Below are positions 39,397 through 49,976 of a stretch of 64,000 bases of DNA, in pieces. The notes beneath the pieces were generated by a model, which was given only the letters and a program-made list of their open reading frames with translations, searched no databases and was not told where the DNA came from. The stretch comes from Candidatus Latescibacterota bacterium (GTDB lineage: Bacteria; Latescibacterota; UBA2968; UBA8231), in assembly GCA_016187725.1 (NCBI GenBank), contig JACPJE010000012.1:1-64000 (forward strand), read 5' to 3'. The translations under genes and the position numbers were made by a program. Within the stretch, counting starts at the first letter, position 1. The number at the start of each line of letters is the position of its first letter.

Positions 39397-40223
39397 TGAT
39401 CCTGCTGCGCAAGATCCTGGTCCAGACCACCTTTCTGCTCTACTCCCTGGTGGTGCTCTTCCCCATGGTCTGGCTGCTCTACACCGCCTTCAAGTCCACC
39501 GACGAACTCTTCGCCAGCGCCTGGTCCCTGCCCAGCGTCTGGGGGTTGGACAATTTCGTCAAGGCCTGGAACGAGGCCCAGCTGGGAGAGTACTTCTGGA
39601 ACAGCATCTTCGTCACCAGCACCACCCTCGTCCTCCAACTCCTGGTGGGGGCCATGGCCAGTTATTCCCTGGCCAAGTACCAGTTCCGCGGGAATTCCCT
39701 GCTCTACTACGCCTTCCTGGCCGGCCTGATGTTCCCCATCTTCCTGGGCCTGGTCCCCCTCTTCTTCCTACTCAAGGGCCTGCACCTGATCGACACCCAC
39801 CTCGGCCTGATCCTGGTCTACGCCGCCTCGGGCATCCCCTTCACGGTCTTCGTGCTCACCGCCTTCTTCCGCACCATCCCCACCACCATCATGGAGGCCG
39901 GCATCATGGACGGCTGCTCCCACTTCACCCTCTTCTGGCGGGTGATGCTGCCCCTGGCCAAACCCGGCCTGACCACCGTGGGGATCTTCACCTTCATCGC
40001 CATCTGGAACGAATACATCCTGGCCCTGGTGCTGCTCTCCTCCTCCCATTTGCGCACCCTGCCCCTGGGCCTGGCGGTGCTGCAGTTCGTGCAATACTAC
40101 AAGGTGGACTTCGGCGCCCTCTTCGCCGGATTGGTGATCGTCATGCTGCCCACCATCGCCTGCTACATCATCCTCCAGGAACAGATCACCAAGGGCATCA
40201 CCGTCGGTGCGGTAAAGGGTTAG
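39396..40223 (+). CDS. Carbohydrate ABC transporter permease (MalG/UgpE-like)
   Basis: [33 protein letters not shown] loop; TGATG overlap with the preceding gene. Confidence 0.9.
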   Translation: MILLRKILVQTTFLLYSLVVLFPMVWLLYTAFKSTDELFASAWSLPSVWGLDNFVKAWNEAQLGEYFWNSIFVTSTTLVLQLLVGAMASYSLAKYQFRGNSLLYYAFLAGLMFPIFLGLVPLFFLLKGLHLIDTHLGLILVYAASGIPFTVFVLTAFFRTIPTTIMEAGIMDGCSHFTLFWRVMLPLAKPGLTTVGIFTFIAIWNEYILALVLLSSSHLRTLPLGLAVLQFVQYYKVDFGALFAGLVIVMLPTIACYIILQEQITKGITVGAVKG

Positions 40224-40251
40224 TACCCCAGCTCTCACGGACAGGCCATTC

Positions 40252-42213
40252 ATGGGAATCGCCGCCGACATCGCCATCGTCGTGGTCGCCGCCTTGTTGG
40301 GCGGCCTGGTCGCCCAGCGGCTCGGGCAGCCGCTGATCCTGGGCTACATCCTGGCCGGGGTGCTGGTGGGCCCCCACACTGGGGGCATCACCGTCTCGGA
40401 CGCCCACGGTATCGAGCTACTGGCCGAGATCGGCGTGGCCCTGCTGCTCTTCGCCATTGGCCTGGAGTTCTCCTTCAAGGAACTGCGGCCCGTGCGCCGC
40501 ATCGCCCTGCTGGGCACCCCCATCCAGCTGGTCCTCACCATCGCCTACGGCTATGCCATCGGGCGCTGGTGGGGCTGGCCCTGGCTGCCCTCGGTGTGGC
40601 TGGGCGCCCTCATCTCCCTGTCTAGCACCATGGTCCTGCTCAAGACCCTCATGGGCCAGGGCCGGCTGGGCAGCCTGTCCAGCCGGGTGATGATCGGCAT
40701 GCTCATCGTCCAGGACCTGGCAGTGGTGCCGCTGATGATCGTCCTGCCCCAACTGAACCAGCCGGTATTCGATCTCTCCCGTCTGGCCTGGGCCACGGTG
40801 AAGGCGGCCTGCTTCCTGGCGCTGATGGTGCTGGCCGGCACCCGGCTCATCCCTCACCTGATGGCGCGTATCGCCGACTGGAACTCGCGGGAACTCTTCC
40901 TGCTGGCCGTCACTGCCATCGGCTTGGGCGTAGGGTACGCCACCTATCTCTTCGGCCTCTCCTTTGCCTTTGGCGCCTTTGTGGCCGGCATGGTCCTGGG
41001 CGAATCTGACTACAGCCACCAGGCCCTCAGCGACGTGATCCCCCTGCGCGATCTCTTCGGCCTGCTCTTCTTTGTCTCGGTGGGCATGTTGCTCGACCCC
41101 GCCTTTTTGCTGGCCAACTGGCCCGCGGTGCTGCTGCTGGTGGTGCTGGTCAGCCTGGGCAAAGGCCTGATCCTGGGCGGGCTGACCCGACTTTTCGGCT
41201 ATGGAAACGTCGCCCCCCTGGCCGTGGGATTGGGGCTCTTTCAGATCGGCGAGTTCTCCTTCGTGCTGGCCCGGGTGGGCCTGAGCACCCAGTCCATCAC
41301 CCCGGAAGCTTTTTCGCTGGTGCTCTGCGCCACCATCGCCACCATGCTCCTGACCCCCCTGGTCAGCGGCCTCACCGCCCCCCTGTACGTGCTGTTCCGG
41401 CGCTGGTCTCCCCGCGAGCCCATGCAGACCATCCAACTGCCCCGCACCGGCCTGCGCGACCACGTGATCATCGCCGGCAGCGGCCGGGTCGGCCGCCACG
41501 TGGCCCTGGTGCTCCAGCGCCTGGGGCAGGGCTTTGTGGTGGTGGAGCTGGACCCCAGGCGGGTCGAGCAGGCCAAGGCCGCCGGCTTTCCAGTGCTCTA
41601 CGGGGACGCCTCCCAGGAGGTGGTGCTGCGCGCCGCCGGCCTGGAGCACGCCCGGCTGCTGCTGATCACCGCTCCGGTGGTCGCCAGCGCCCGGCTCATC
41701 GTGTACCAGGCGCGCCGGCTCAATCCCGCCCTGCCCATCGTCGCCCGCGCCGAGGGCCTGGAGCAGATGCGCTGGCTGCGGGACCACGGGGTGGACGAGG
41801 TGGTGCAGCCCGAGTTCGAGGCCGGCCTGGAGATCACCCGCCAGGCCCTGATCCGCCTGCGCGTCCCCCTGGCCCAGATCCAGCGCTTCACCGATGCGGT
41901 CCGCCAGGAACTCTATGCCCCCCTCTACCAGACCCCAGGCGAGTACCATACCCTGGCGCAGTTGCAGCACGCTGCCAGCCAACTGGAACTGACCTGGCTC
42001 GAGATTCCACCCCCCAGCCCCTGCGCCGGCAGGAGCATCCAGGAACTGGCCATCCGCACCCGCACCGGCGCCTCGGTGGTGGGCCTGATCCGCAGCGGCG
42101 TCCTCTACCCCAACCCCACCGCCGACCACCGCCTGGCCGCCGGCGATCTGGTGGGGGTACTGGGCACCGCTGAGCAACTGGTCGCCTTCCAGTCCTTGGC
42201 GCAAATCCCCTGA
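40252..42213 (+). CDS. Monovalent cation:proton antiporter-2 (Kef-type) with TrkA-N and TrkA-C domains
   Basis: [14 protein letters not shown]-like antiporter core, [35 protein letters not shown] (TrkA-N), [34 protein letters not shown] (TrkA-C). Confidence 0.92.
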   Translation: MGIAADIAIVVVAALLGGLVAQRLGQPLILGYILAGVLVGPHTGGITVSDAHGIELLAEIGVALLLFAIGLEFSFKELRPVRRIALLGTPIQLVLTIAYGYAIGRWWGWPWLPSVWLGALISLSSTMVLLKTLMGQGRLGSLSSRVMIGMLIVQDLAVVPLMIVLPQLNQPVFDLSRLAWATVKAACFLALMVLAGTRLIPHLMARIADWNSRELFLLAVTAIGLGVGYATYLFGLSFAFGAFVAGMVLGESDYSHQALSDVIPLRDLFGLLFFVSVGMLLDPAFLLANWPAVLLLVVLVSLGKGLILGGLTRLFGYGNVAPLAVGLGLFQIGEFSFVLARVGLSTQSITPEAFSLVLCATIATMLLTPLVSGLTAPLYVLFRRWSPREPMQTIQLPRTGLRDHVIIAGSGRVGRHVALVLQRLGQGFVVVELDPRRVEQAKAAGFPVLYGDASQEVVLRAAGLEHARLLLITAPVVASARLIVYQARRLNPALPIVARAEGLEQMRWLRDHGVDEVVQPEFEAGLEITRQALIRLRVPLAQIQRFTDAVRQELYAPLYQTPGEYHTLAQLQHAASQLELTWLEIPPPSPCAGRSIQELAIRTRTGASVVGLIRSGVLYPNPTADHRLAAGDLVGVLGTAEQLVAFQSLAQIP

Positions 42214-42224
42214 GAAAGACCCCC

Positions 42225-42917
42225 ATGCTCATACCCCTCGCCGAAAATCTCTGGGAAGTGTCCCGCCCCCTCAAAGCCCCCGGCCTGCGCATCGACCACC
42301 GCATGAGTGTGGTCCGGCTCTCCACCGGGGAGTTGCTGGTCCACTCCCCCGTCGAACTGGACGGCCAGCTCGACGGCGCCCTGGCATCCCTCGGCCCAGT
42401 GCGCCACCTCGTCGCCCCCAGCACCTTCCACGACCTGTACTGGCTGGCCTGGTTCGCCCGGTACCCACAGGCGACCTTCTGGGGCGTGCCCGGCCTGCGC
42501 GAGGCCCATCCGGAACTGCCCTTCCACCAGTTGCTCAACCCGGACCAGCCCACCCCCTGGGAGGCAGAACTGCCCAAGCTCCTCATCGCCGGCATGCCCA
42601 AACTCAACGAATACGTCTTCTTTCATTCCGCCACCCGCAGCCTGATCGTCGCCGACCTGGTCTTCAACTTCAGCACCGACCAGAATCTGTTGGGCAAACT
42701 CTTCCTCAAGGCCAATGCCTGCTACGGCAAGGTGGCCTGCTCGCGCCTCTTCCGGGCCTTCATCAAGGACCGGAACGCGTTCAGGCAGTCAGTGGAGAAA
42801 CTGATGGAATGGGATTTCGAGAGAATTGTCGTGGGGCACGGCAAGATCGTGCCCACCGGGGGCAAGGAGGTGCTGGCTGAGGTCTTGCTAGCCAGCAGGC
42901 GAGTGGATAACCGCTGA
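42225..42917 (+). CDS. DUF4336-like (metallo-beta-lactamase-fold) protein
   Basis: VVRLSTGELLVHSPVELDGQLDGALASLGPVRHLVAPSTFHDLYWLAWFARYPQATFWGVPGL. Confidence 0.7.
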   Translation: MLIPLAENLWEVSRPLKAPGLRIDHRMSVVRLSTGELLVHSPVELDGQLDGALASLGPVRHLVAPSTFHDLYWLAWFARYPQATFWGVPGLREAHPELPFHQLLNPDQPTPWEAELPKLLIAGMPKLNEYVFFHSATRSLIVADLVFNFSTDQNLLGKLFLKANACYGKVACSRLFRAFIKDRNAFRQSVEKLMEWDFERIVVGHGKIVPTGGKEVLAEVLLASRRVDNR

Positions 42918-43114
42918 CTTCCTTTGGGGTTGCTTGTGTTTGGAGAGCCGGGTATATTGAAGGTAAACCGCATCCGTAAGACCTGGACCAGGCTGCTCTT
43001 GCGTAAGCAGGTGATACTCCGTCCTCGAACGGTGAGAATCGGCCCCCAGGGTGGAGCGGTTTTCTTTTTGGCTCCTACAGGATTATCTCGCGCACCTTCT
43101 CCAGGAGGGGGGTT

Positions 43115-43336
43115 ATGGTCGAGTTCGGAAGGATCACCTTCGACAAGGAGATCATGGGTGGAAGGGCCTGTATCCGTGGCATGAGGATACCGGTGTCGGT
43201 GGTAGTGAGCCAGATCGCCCACGGAGCGACTATTGAGGAGGTACTCGCAGAGTACCCAGACCTGGAAGAAGCGGATATCAGGGAAGCATTGGCCTATGCC
43301 GGCTGGTTGGCGCAAGAGCAGTTGGCAGTTTCATAG
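43115..43336 (+). CDS. DUF433 family protein (antitoxin-like)
   Basis: ITFDKEIMGGRACIRGMRIPVSVVVSQIAHGATIEEVLAEYPDLEEADIREALAYA. Confidence 0.9.
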   Translation: MVEFGRITFDKEIMGGRACIRGMRIPVSVVVSQIAHGATIEEVLAEYPDLEEADIREALAYAGWLAQEQLAVS

Positions 43337-43344
43337 AGGATGCC

Positions 43345-43395
43345 ATGCGGTTTCTGGCCGACATGGGGGTTTCTCGCAGGGAATTACCCCGGTAA
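43345..43395 (+). pseudogene. Remnant of DUF5615-type (PIN-like) toxin
   Basis: [16 protein letters not shown] directly after DUF433; N-terminus matches the usual KFLADMGVS start of DUF5615 partners. Confidence 0.65.
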
Positions 43396-44155
43396 GAATC
43401 GCCTCTCGTAGAGTTCCTCTGCCAGCCGCAGTATCAGCTCGGCCTGTGCCAGGCACTCGCGCCATGCCAATGGAATACCATCGACACCATAATAGGCTCC
43501 TGCCAGTTGCCCGTAGACCGCCCCGGTGGTGTCAGCATCATCCCCCAGATTCACCGCCAGCAAACAGCCCTCCTGAAACGACGGTGATCTGGCAAAGGCC
43601 CACAGCACTGCTTCGAGCGATTGCACGACATAGCCAGTGCCGGCAATTTCAGGAGGGTTTCTCCGTTTGAAGGAACCGCAGGCAATCTCGTCGATCTCGG
43701 GGCATAGGGGCGTGCGCTCCCAAAAGTGTTCAATGGGAGCATAGCGCCGAGAGAGCAATTCCTCCTTTGAAATCCCCTGCACTGCGCCGACCAGCAGTCC
43801 TCCAAAGTAGCGACAGGCATCCAAACAGGTGCGCGCCCCGTGGGTCGTTTTTGAACTCTCTGCGCTCAGGCGGATGGCCTTTTCCGGGTCAGCGGCAAAA
43901 AAGAGAGGGACTGGCGCCAGGCGCATCAAGCTGCCATTGCCGGCGGCCCGGGGATCGGGAGAGCCGGCAAGAGGTTCACCAGTGCGGGCGAAGCGGTCCA
44001 GAGCAGCGGCTACGGTATTGCCGATGTCAAAACAGCGACCCGTGCTGCTGAGGTACCCTTCCCGCCACCAATTTGAACTCCACCGTCGTCCCCAAGGCAT
44101 CCCCCGCAGCCAGTCCCAACAAGTACCCCTTGTAGCGCGACTGGATGGCTATCAC
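43384..44155 (-). pseudogene. ADP-ribosylglycohydrolase family protein with internal deletion/frameshift
   Basis: [23 protein letters not shown] in one frame (ORF 44027-44239), then [27 protein letters not shown]...[22 protein letters not shown] in another (ORF 43384-44100). The expected internal WTDDT(S/T)M metal-binding segment is absent. Confidence 0.82.
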
Positions 44156-44278
44156 CCTGTCCCTTTCGTGGCGCCTACTCTTGTACCTCTCCCCTCCCCT
44201 ATTCTGAGTGCTTCGCCAACGGTACAGTTGGAAAGCCACAAATCTCGCCTATGTGCTCCTCATAGGCACCCACACCCC

Positions 44279-45145
44279 TCACCACCGATAGAACTTGTAC
44301 CCCTTCCCCCGCTCCAACCCCTCGACCCACAGCCTACACCACTCCTGGTGATCCGTGAGCACACTCTGCGGATTGGCGCGGCTGCGGCTGACAAAGGAAG
44401 GATAGACCTCCCGGCCCGAAGGCGTGCCCGTCGGCTGGTAGCGCAGGTCCATGCTCCAGCGTATCGAATCGCTGAGATTGGGGGTGGAACTGTGGGGGGT
44501 CTCCTTGTGCATCAGCAGCACGTCGCCCTTCTGCATCGGCAGCGGCACCACCGGTTCGGCGGGCAGTTCCCCTTCTTCCATGACCGCGCTCTTGGTGTGC
44601 AGCATCCCCCTGCCCACCACGCGCGGGATCACCTGCATGCAGCCGTTCTCCACCGTGGCCTCGGTCATCGGAATCCACACCGTCAGCACAAAGTGGGGGT
44701 CAGCCTCCTCCCGCATCACTGCCGCGTCCTGGTGCCAGCCGGCCACGTGGGTGTTGGGGGTCTTGGCGGTCCTGGCGGGCATCTTGGGGCGCAGGTGCTG
44801 GATGGGATTGCAGCTGATCTCCGGCCCCACCAGCCCCTCCACCAGGTCCATCAGATGCTCGTTGCGCAGAAAATCAAAAAGCGCCCGGCCCCGGAAGTGC
44901 ATGATGTCGAGTTCGTTGTAGATGGTCCCGTCCTCTTCGCAGATCCGCGTCAGCCGCCGCCCGAAGGGCTCGTGCTCGTGCAACTGGCTGATCTTGCCCT
45001 CGGCCTTCAGCTCCCGCGCCCTTTGGTCGATGTACTCTTCATACTCGCCGATCACCGGGTCCAGGTCGCTGTCTTGTAATCCGCCCCGGACGACCACGTA
45101 CCCTTCGCGCTTGAAATGTTCCAGATACTCGTTGTTCAGTTGCAT
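44279..45145 (-). CDS. Phytanoyl-CoA dioxygenase (PhyH) family protein
   Basis: FKREGYVVVRGGLQDSDLDPVI...HVAGWHQDAAVM...VWIPMTEATVENGCMQVIPR...LLMHKETPHSS. Confidence 0.88.
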   Translation of the reverse strand: MQLNNEYLEHFKREGYVVVRGGLQDSDLDPVIGEYEEYIDQRARELKAEGKISQLHEHEPFGRRLTRICEEDGTIYNELDIMHFRGRALFDFLRNEHLMDLVEGLVGPEISCNPIQHLRPKMPARTAKTPNTHVAGWHQDAAVMREEADPHFVLTVWIPMTEATVENGCMQVIPRVVGRGMLHTKSAVMEEGELPAEPVVPLPMQKGDVLLMHKETPHSSTPNLSDSIRWSMDLRYQPTGTPSGREVYPSFVSRSRANPQSVLTDHQEWCRLWVEGLERGKGYKFYRW

Positions 45146-45155
45146 CTCTTTTCTC

Positions 45156-46043
45156 CTAGTTCCAGCGGTGGCCGCGCATGCCCCTGCCGCGCTCTAGGGC
45201 CTCGGCCCAGCGGCGCGACCATTCGGCGTGATCGGTGAGCACCCTCTGCGGATCGACGCGGCTGCGCACGGCGAATTCGGGGTGAAAGGGCCGGCCCGTG
45301 GGGGTGCCGGTCTGCTGGTAGCGCAGGTCCATGCTCCAGCGGATCTTGTCCGTGGTGTTGGCGGTGGAGCGGTGGGGGATCTCCTTGTGCATCAGCAACA
45401 GGTCCCCCTTGCTCATCGGCAGGGTGAGCGCCGCGCTCTGGGGCATCTCCTCGTCCATGATCACCGTGCCTACCCCTGGTTTGGTGTGGTGCTGCATCAG
45501 CCCCTTGCCGTGGGTGCGGGGGATGATCTGCAGGCAGCCGTTCTCCACCGTGGCCTCGCTCATCGGGATCCAGACCGTCAGGATGAAATAGGGATCAGCG
45601 TCCGCCCAGGTGACCCCGGCGTCCTGGTGCCAGGGCGCCACGTGGGGGTCGCCCCCCTCGGGGGTCAGGCCGGCGGGCAGTTTGGGGCGTATATGCTGGA
45701 TTGGACTGCAGGTGATCTCCGGGCCGACAATGCCCTCGACAATGTCTAACAGATTCTCATTGCCCAGGAATTCAAAGGACGCCTTGCCGCGCAGGTGCAT
45801 GATGTCCAACTCCCGGTACAGGGCATTGTGCTCGCGGCAGATACAGGCCAGCCGGCGCTCGAAGGGTTCGCCCTCGTACAACTGGGCGATCTTGCCCTCG
45901 GCCTTCAGCTCCCGCGCCCGGCGGTCGATGTAGGCCTCGTATTCGCGGATCACCGGGTCCAGGTCTCCATCTTCCAGACCGCCTCTGACCACCAGGAACC
46001 CTTCGTCCTTGAACTGCTCGATTTGTGCGGCATTCAGTGTCAT
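45156..46043 (-). CDS. Phytanoyl-CoA dioxygenase (PhyH) family protein, tandem paralog
   Basis: FKDEGFLVVRGGLEDGDLDPVI...HVAPWHQDAGVTW...VWIPMSEATVENGCLQIIPR...LLMHKEIPHRS; start MTLNAAQIEQF. Confidence 0.88.
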   Translation of the reverse strand: MTLNAAQIEQFKDEGFLVVRGGLEDGDLDPVIREYEAYIDRRARELKAEGKIAQLYEGEPFERRLACICREHNALYRELDIMHLRGKASFEFLGNENLLDIVEGIVGPEITCSPIQHIRPKLPAGLTPEGGDPHVAPWHQDAGVTWADADPYFILTVWIPMSEATVENGCLQIIPRTHGKGLMQHHTKPGVGTVIMDEEMPQSAALTLPMSKGDLLLMHKEIPHRSTANTTDKIRWSMDLRYQQTGTPTGRPFHPEFAVRSRVDPQRVLTDHAEWSRRWAEALERGRGMRGHRWN

Positions 46044-46140
46044 GGGCGCTCTCCTGTGAGGGTCTGACGCTGGCAAATATAAACAGCCCCCCGGCATCGG
46101 CCAACTTGCGGTCAGCAGGGCCTGGTCCTAAGTTGAGCGC

Positions 46141-47529
46141 ATGACCCCGTACCTGCTCGTCGACTTCGGCACCACCAGCACCAAATCCACCCTGGTGGAC
46201 CTGGACACCGGCACCTTTGCGCACCAGCAGCGCTATCCGGCCATCCCCAGCGTGCCGGGCCCTCACGGACACTGCGAAATACCCCTGGAGGCCCTGCAGC
46301 GCCGCTTCCTGCAGATCTGCGCCGATGGCTATGCACACGCCCCCCTGCGCGGCATCTTGTTGTGCAGCGAGATGCACGGTTTTGCCCTGCTCGACCACGC
46401 CGGCCAGCCCCTGAGCAACTACCTCAGCTGGAAGGACGAGCGCTCCCTGGAAAAGGTGCAGGGCCAGGATACCTTCTCCCTGGTCGCCGGCCAGCTGGGC
46501 CCCGCCTTCAAACAGATCACCGGCATGCGCCCTCGCCCCGGCTTTCCGCTGATGAACCTGGCCCACCTGGGCCGTACCACCGCGCTGCCTGCCCAGGCCC
46601 GGCTCGTCTCCCTGCCCTGCTGGCTGGCCCGCTGCAGCGGCGAGGCCGAGGAAATGCTCCACCCCACCGTGCTGGCCGGCCTGGCTCTTTTCGACCTGTG
46701 CCAGGGCGCCGTGTCCGCCGAACTCCTCTCCCTGCTGCGCGAAGTCACCGGCTGCGCCTTTGCCCTGGGCGAGCCCGCCCCGGCGCACCAGGTGGCTGGG
46801 TACTGGCGCCAGGACGGGGCGCGGGTCCCCATCTACGCAGGGGTGGGCGATCACCAGTGCGCAGTCCTGGGAGCCGGCAATCTCCCCCGCCAGAGCCTCT
46901 CCCTCAACCTGGGCACCGGCTCCCAGGCCTCGGTCATCGGCGGCGACAGCCCCTGCGAGGAATTGGAGACCCGTCCTTATTTCGATGCACACCTGCTGCA
47001 GACCATCACCCACATCCCGGCCGGCCGGGCCCTGGCCGCCCACCTCGATTTCCTGGCCCAGGTCCGGGGCGCGCCCAGCAGCCAGGAGTTCTGGTCTATG
47101 CTGGCTGCCCTCGACGAGACCCAGTTGGAACAGGCCACCATGCACTTTGGGCTGAGCGTGTTCAAGAGCGCCCGGGGCTATAGGGATGGGGGCAGCATCA
47201 GCCGCATCGAGGAGGGGGATTACACCCTGCCCAATTACCTCGCCTCGCTGCTCGGCTCCTTCCTCGGCCAATACCTCGAAGTCCGGGAACTCCTCGACCC
47301 CGGGCACTGCTTGACCCAGGCCATCCTCAGCGGCGGCCTGGCCCGCAACCTGCCCAGGTGGCACCAGCTCTTCGCCCGGCGCGCCGGCTGCCCGGCCTTG
47401 CCGGCCACCTCGCTCGACGAAACCCTGCTGGGCCTGCGCACCCTGGCCCTGGTCGCCGAGGGCCGGGCCCAGACTTGTCTGGAGGCACAGCGGATCTTCG
47501 GCAGGGAGTGCCAGGCTATCGGGGATTGA
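46141..47529 (+). CDS. FGGY family carbohydrate kinase (sedoheptulokinase-like)
   Basis: YLLVDFGTTSTKSTLVDLDTG; AGVGDHQCAVLGAG; LNLGTGSQASVIGG. Confidence 0.82.
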   Translation: MTPYLLVDFGTTSTKSTLVDLDTGTFAHQQRYPAIPSVPGPHGHCEIPLEALQRRFLQICADGYAHAPLRGILLCSEMHGFALLDHAGQPLSNYLSWKDERSLEKVQGQDTFSLVAGQLGPAFKQITGMRPRPGFPLMNLAHLGRTTALPAQARLVSLPCWLARCSGEAEEMLHPTVLAGLALFDLCQGAVSAELLSLLREVTGCAFALGEPAPAHQVAGYWRQDGARVPIYAGVGDHQCAVLGAGNLPRQSLSLNLGTGSQASVIGGDSPCEELETRPYFDAHLLQTITHIPAGRALAAHLDFLAQVRGAPSSQEFWSMLAALDETQLEQATMHFGLSVFKSARGYRDGGSISRIEEGDYTLPNYLASLLGSFLGQYLEVRELLDPGHCLTQAILSGGLARNLPRWHQLFARRAGCPALPATSLDETLLGLRTLALVAEGRAQTCLEAQRIFGRECQAIGD

Positions 47530-47583
47530 CGCCAAGAGCCCAAAAGGGTATGTAGCTCTTAAGGAGACACTGAGGAGGGCCCC

Positions 47584-48921
47584 ATGATCACCCGCGAGCA
47601 GCTCGAAGAGGAAAGAGGAGACCCCGCCGGCCTGGAGCGGCTCTACCGCCAGGCCGTGGCCACCGCCGAGGAGCCGGCTTTCAGGGAGGCGATCGCCCGC
47701 GGCGCAGCAGCCCATCCCGAGGACGCCCTGCTGGCGGCCTGGGCCTACCGCCTGGACCTGCGCCCCCTTCCCGCCGCATCCACCCACCCGGCGCGCATCA
47801 CCCAGAACTGGACCACCGCCATCGCCGGCAGTGTGCTCATGGGGCTGTTGGCCTTCCTCTGCGCCGGCAACCGGCCGCCGGTTCCCAACCCGCAGATCGC
47901 CAGTCCGCTTTTCTGGATCGCCTGGGGACCTTTGACCGGGCTCGGCCTGCTGGGTTTTCTGGCCCTGCGGGGCAGCGCCGGCCGCCCGGACCAGCGCCTG
48001 GGCTCTTGCGGCCTGCCGGCGCTGGTCATGGTGCTGATCGCCGGGTACGCGGCCCTTGCCTTCTGGGGCCGCACCGACCAGCTGGCCCAGCTCATCGCCC
48101 TGCACCTGCCCTTTGTGGCCTGGGCGGCTCTGGGGGCCGGCCTGTCCCTAGGGCATCCAGACGCTCCAGAACAAGGCCATGCCTTCATGGTCAAATCGGT
48201 AGAGATCGCGGTGACCGCCGGGCTCTACTTCGGCGCCTGGATGGTTTTTGTGGGCCTCACCGCCGGCATCTTTGCGGTGCTGGGTTTCCGGCCCACCGGC
48301 GAAACCCTTCACAGAGCGGCTGCCTGGGGCACCGGGGCCGTGCCCCTGCTGGCCCTGGCCACGGTCACCGACCCGGCCAGGCCCCCCGCCGGTCAGCGCT
48401 GGGACACCGGCCTGGCCCGCATCCTCCGCATCCTGACCAGGATCTTCCTGCCCCTGGCCCTGGCGGTGCTGGCAGTCTACGTCTGCTGGTTCATCCCCGC
48501 TTACTTCTGGCGTCCCTTCCAGGAGCGGGAGGTGCTGGCGGTGTACAACGCCACCATCATGGCCATCCTGGTGCTGATGACCGCGGCCCTGGCGGACCCG
48601 GGTGAGCAACGATCACCCGCCCAGGACACCAGCCTGCGCTACCAGCTGCTGGCCCTGGGAACCGCCACCTTCTCGCTCAACCTCTATGCCCTGGCAGCCA
48701 TCCTCAGCCGCACCCTCAATTACGGCCTGACCCCCAACCGCTACGCGGTCCTGGGCTGGAACTCCGTCACCCTCTTCATGCTAGCCATGGCCTTGGCGGG
48801 CCAGTGGCGCGCCCCCAAAGAAAACTGGGACAGTGCCTTTCGCACTGCCCTGGCCCGCGGCGCGGTGCTGGCGGCCCTGTGGGCCCTGTGGGTGCTCGTC
48901 GGCCTGCCCTGGTCGTTTTAG
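47584..48921 (+). CDS. Multi-pass membrane protein of unknown function
   Basis: Many hydrophobic helices after a soluble N-terminal about 70 aa; RBS AAGGAG upstream. Confidence 0.6.
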   Translation: MITREQLEEERGDPAGLERLYRQAVATAEEPAFREAIARGAAAHPEDALLAAWAYRLDLRPLPAASTHPARITQNWTTAIAGSVLMGLLAFLCAGNRPPVPNPQIASPLFWIAWGPLTGLGLLGFLALRGSAGRPDQRLGSCGLPALVMVLIAGYAALAFWGRTDQLAQLIALHLPFVAWAALGAGLSLGHPDAPEQGHAFMVKSVEIAVTAGLYFGAWMVFVGLTAGIFAVLGFRPTGETLHRAAAWGTGAVPLLALATVTDPARPPAGQRWDTGLARILRILTRIFLPLALAVLAVYVCWFIPAYFWRPFQEREVLAVYNATIMAILVLMTAALADPGEQRSPAQDTSLRYQLLALGTATFSLNLYALAAILSRTLNYGLTPNRYAVLGWNSVTLFMLAMALAGQWRAPKENWDSAFRTALARGAVLAALWALWVLVGLPWSF

Positions 48922-48924
48922 GTC

Positions 48925-49676
48925 TCAGCTCCCCGGCTTGACCGCCTGCACCCGCACGCTGACGAAGGCCCCTACTGCCTCCTTGATCTCCGCCTCGCTC
49001 AATCCCTGAGTCTCGGCCCTGGCCGTGGGATCGGCGACGATACAGTCGGCGGAAAAGGTGTTCTCCCCCATGATGCTGACCTCAGTGAAGCCCGCTGCGC
49101 GGATGGCAGCCAGGTATTCCTCCCGGCGCGACGCCCCGGAGATGCAGCCGGTGTACGCCTCCACCGAGTTCTTGATGGTCGCGGGCAATTCGCCGGTCAG
49201 CACGATATCCGAGACCAGCAGCCGGCCGCCCGGCTTGAGCACCCTGAAGGCCTCGCGGAAGGCCCGGCCTTTGTCAGGTACGAGATTTATGACGCAGTTG
49301 GACATGATCACGTCCACTTCGGCCTCCGCCACCGGCAGTCGTTCGATCTCGCCCAGGCGGAACTCCACGTTTTCGTACCCGCCCTTGCGGGCATTTTCGC
49401 GGGCCTTGGCCACCATCTGCGGGGTCATATCCACCCCGATCACCCGCCCCGCCGCGCCCACCTGTGCCGCCGCCAGAAAGCAGTCGAAACCCCCCCCCCC
49501 CCCCCACCCCCCCCCCGGCCCGCCCGCCCCCCTGAATACCCCAACTGACCGCTGATCCGCTCCGCAGTCCCCCCGGAACAACCACAACTGCCCTCCGTGG
49601 CGCAGCACGCCCCCTCCTTTTCGGCGATGGACCCATAGCGCGAGCGCACCGCCTGCTTTGCTTGTTCGGCGTTCAT
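48925..49676 (-). pseudogene. arsM: Arsenite S-adenosylmethyltransferase (ArsM-like), disrupted at a poly-C/poly-G tract
   Basis: [35 protein letters not shown] (ORF 49440-49916 frame) and [40 protein letters not shown]...[15 protein letters not shown] (ORF 48925-49608 frame). SAM motif I and upstream residues are missing between them. Confidence 0.8.
49490..49532. repeat. C-homopolymer-rich low-complexity tract (C16-A-C10 followed by G/C-only sequence)
   Basis: Direct reading of 49490-49516 and flank. Confidence 0.95.
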
Positions 49677-49957
49677 CACTGCTTTCCTCCTGTAGTGGGG
49701 TTGAAGATCTCCTCCATCATCGGGCCCAGCACCTGCCGCACCATGCCGGTGAGTTGCCCGGTCTTCACCAGCGACATGCAGCACACCTCCCCGTCCTGCT
49801 CCCAGACCACCACCGCCAGCTTGTCGCCGGCGCGGATGCCGGCCCGGTCCCGCAGTTCCTTGGGCAACACCATCTGCCCCCGTTCGTCGACGCTGACCAG
49901 CGCCTCCACCCTGCAACTGCAGGTGGCGGCGCAGCAGTTGTCCTTCTTCTTGGCCAT
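49676..49957 (-). CDS. AbrB/MazE/SpoVT-fold protein, HgcAB-associated-protein-like, cysteine-rich
   Basis: [90 protein letters not shown] overlap with arsM start. Confidence 0.8.
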   Translation of the reverse strand: MAKKKDNCCAATCSCRVEALVSVDERGQMVLPKELRDRAGIRAGDKLAVVVWEQDGEVCCMSLVKTGQLTGMVRQVLGPMMEEIFNPTTGGKQ

Positions 49958-49976
49958 ATCTTCTCCTTTTCAGTTT

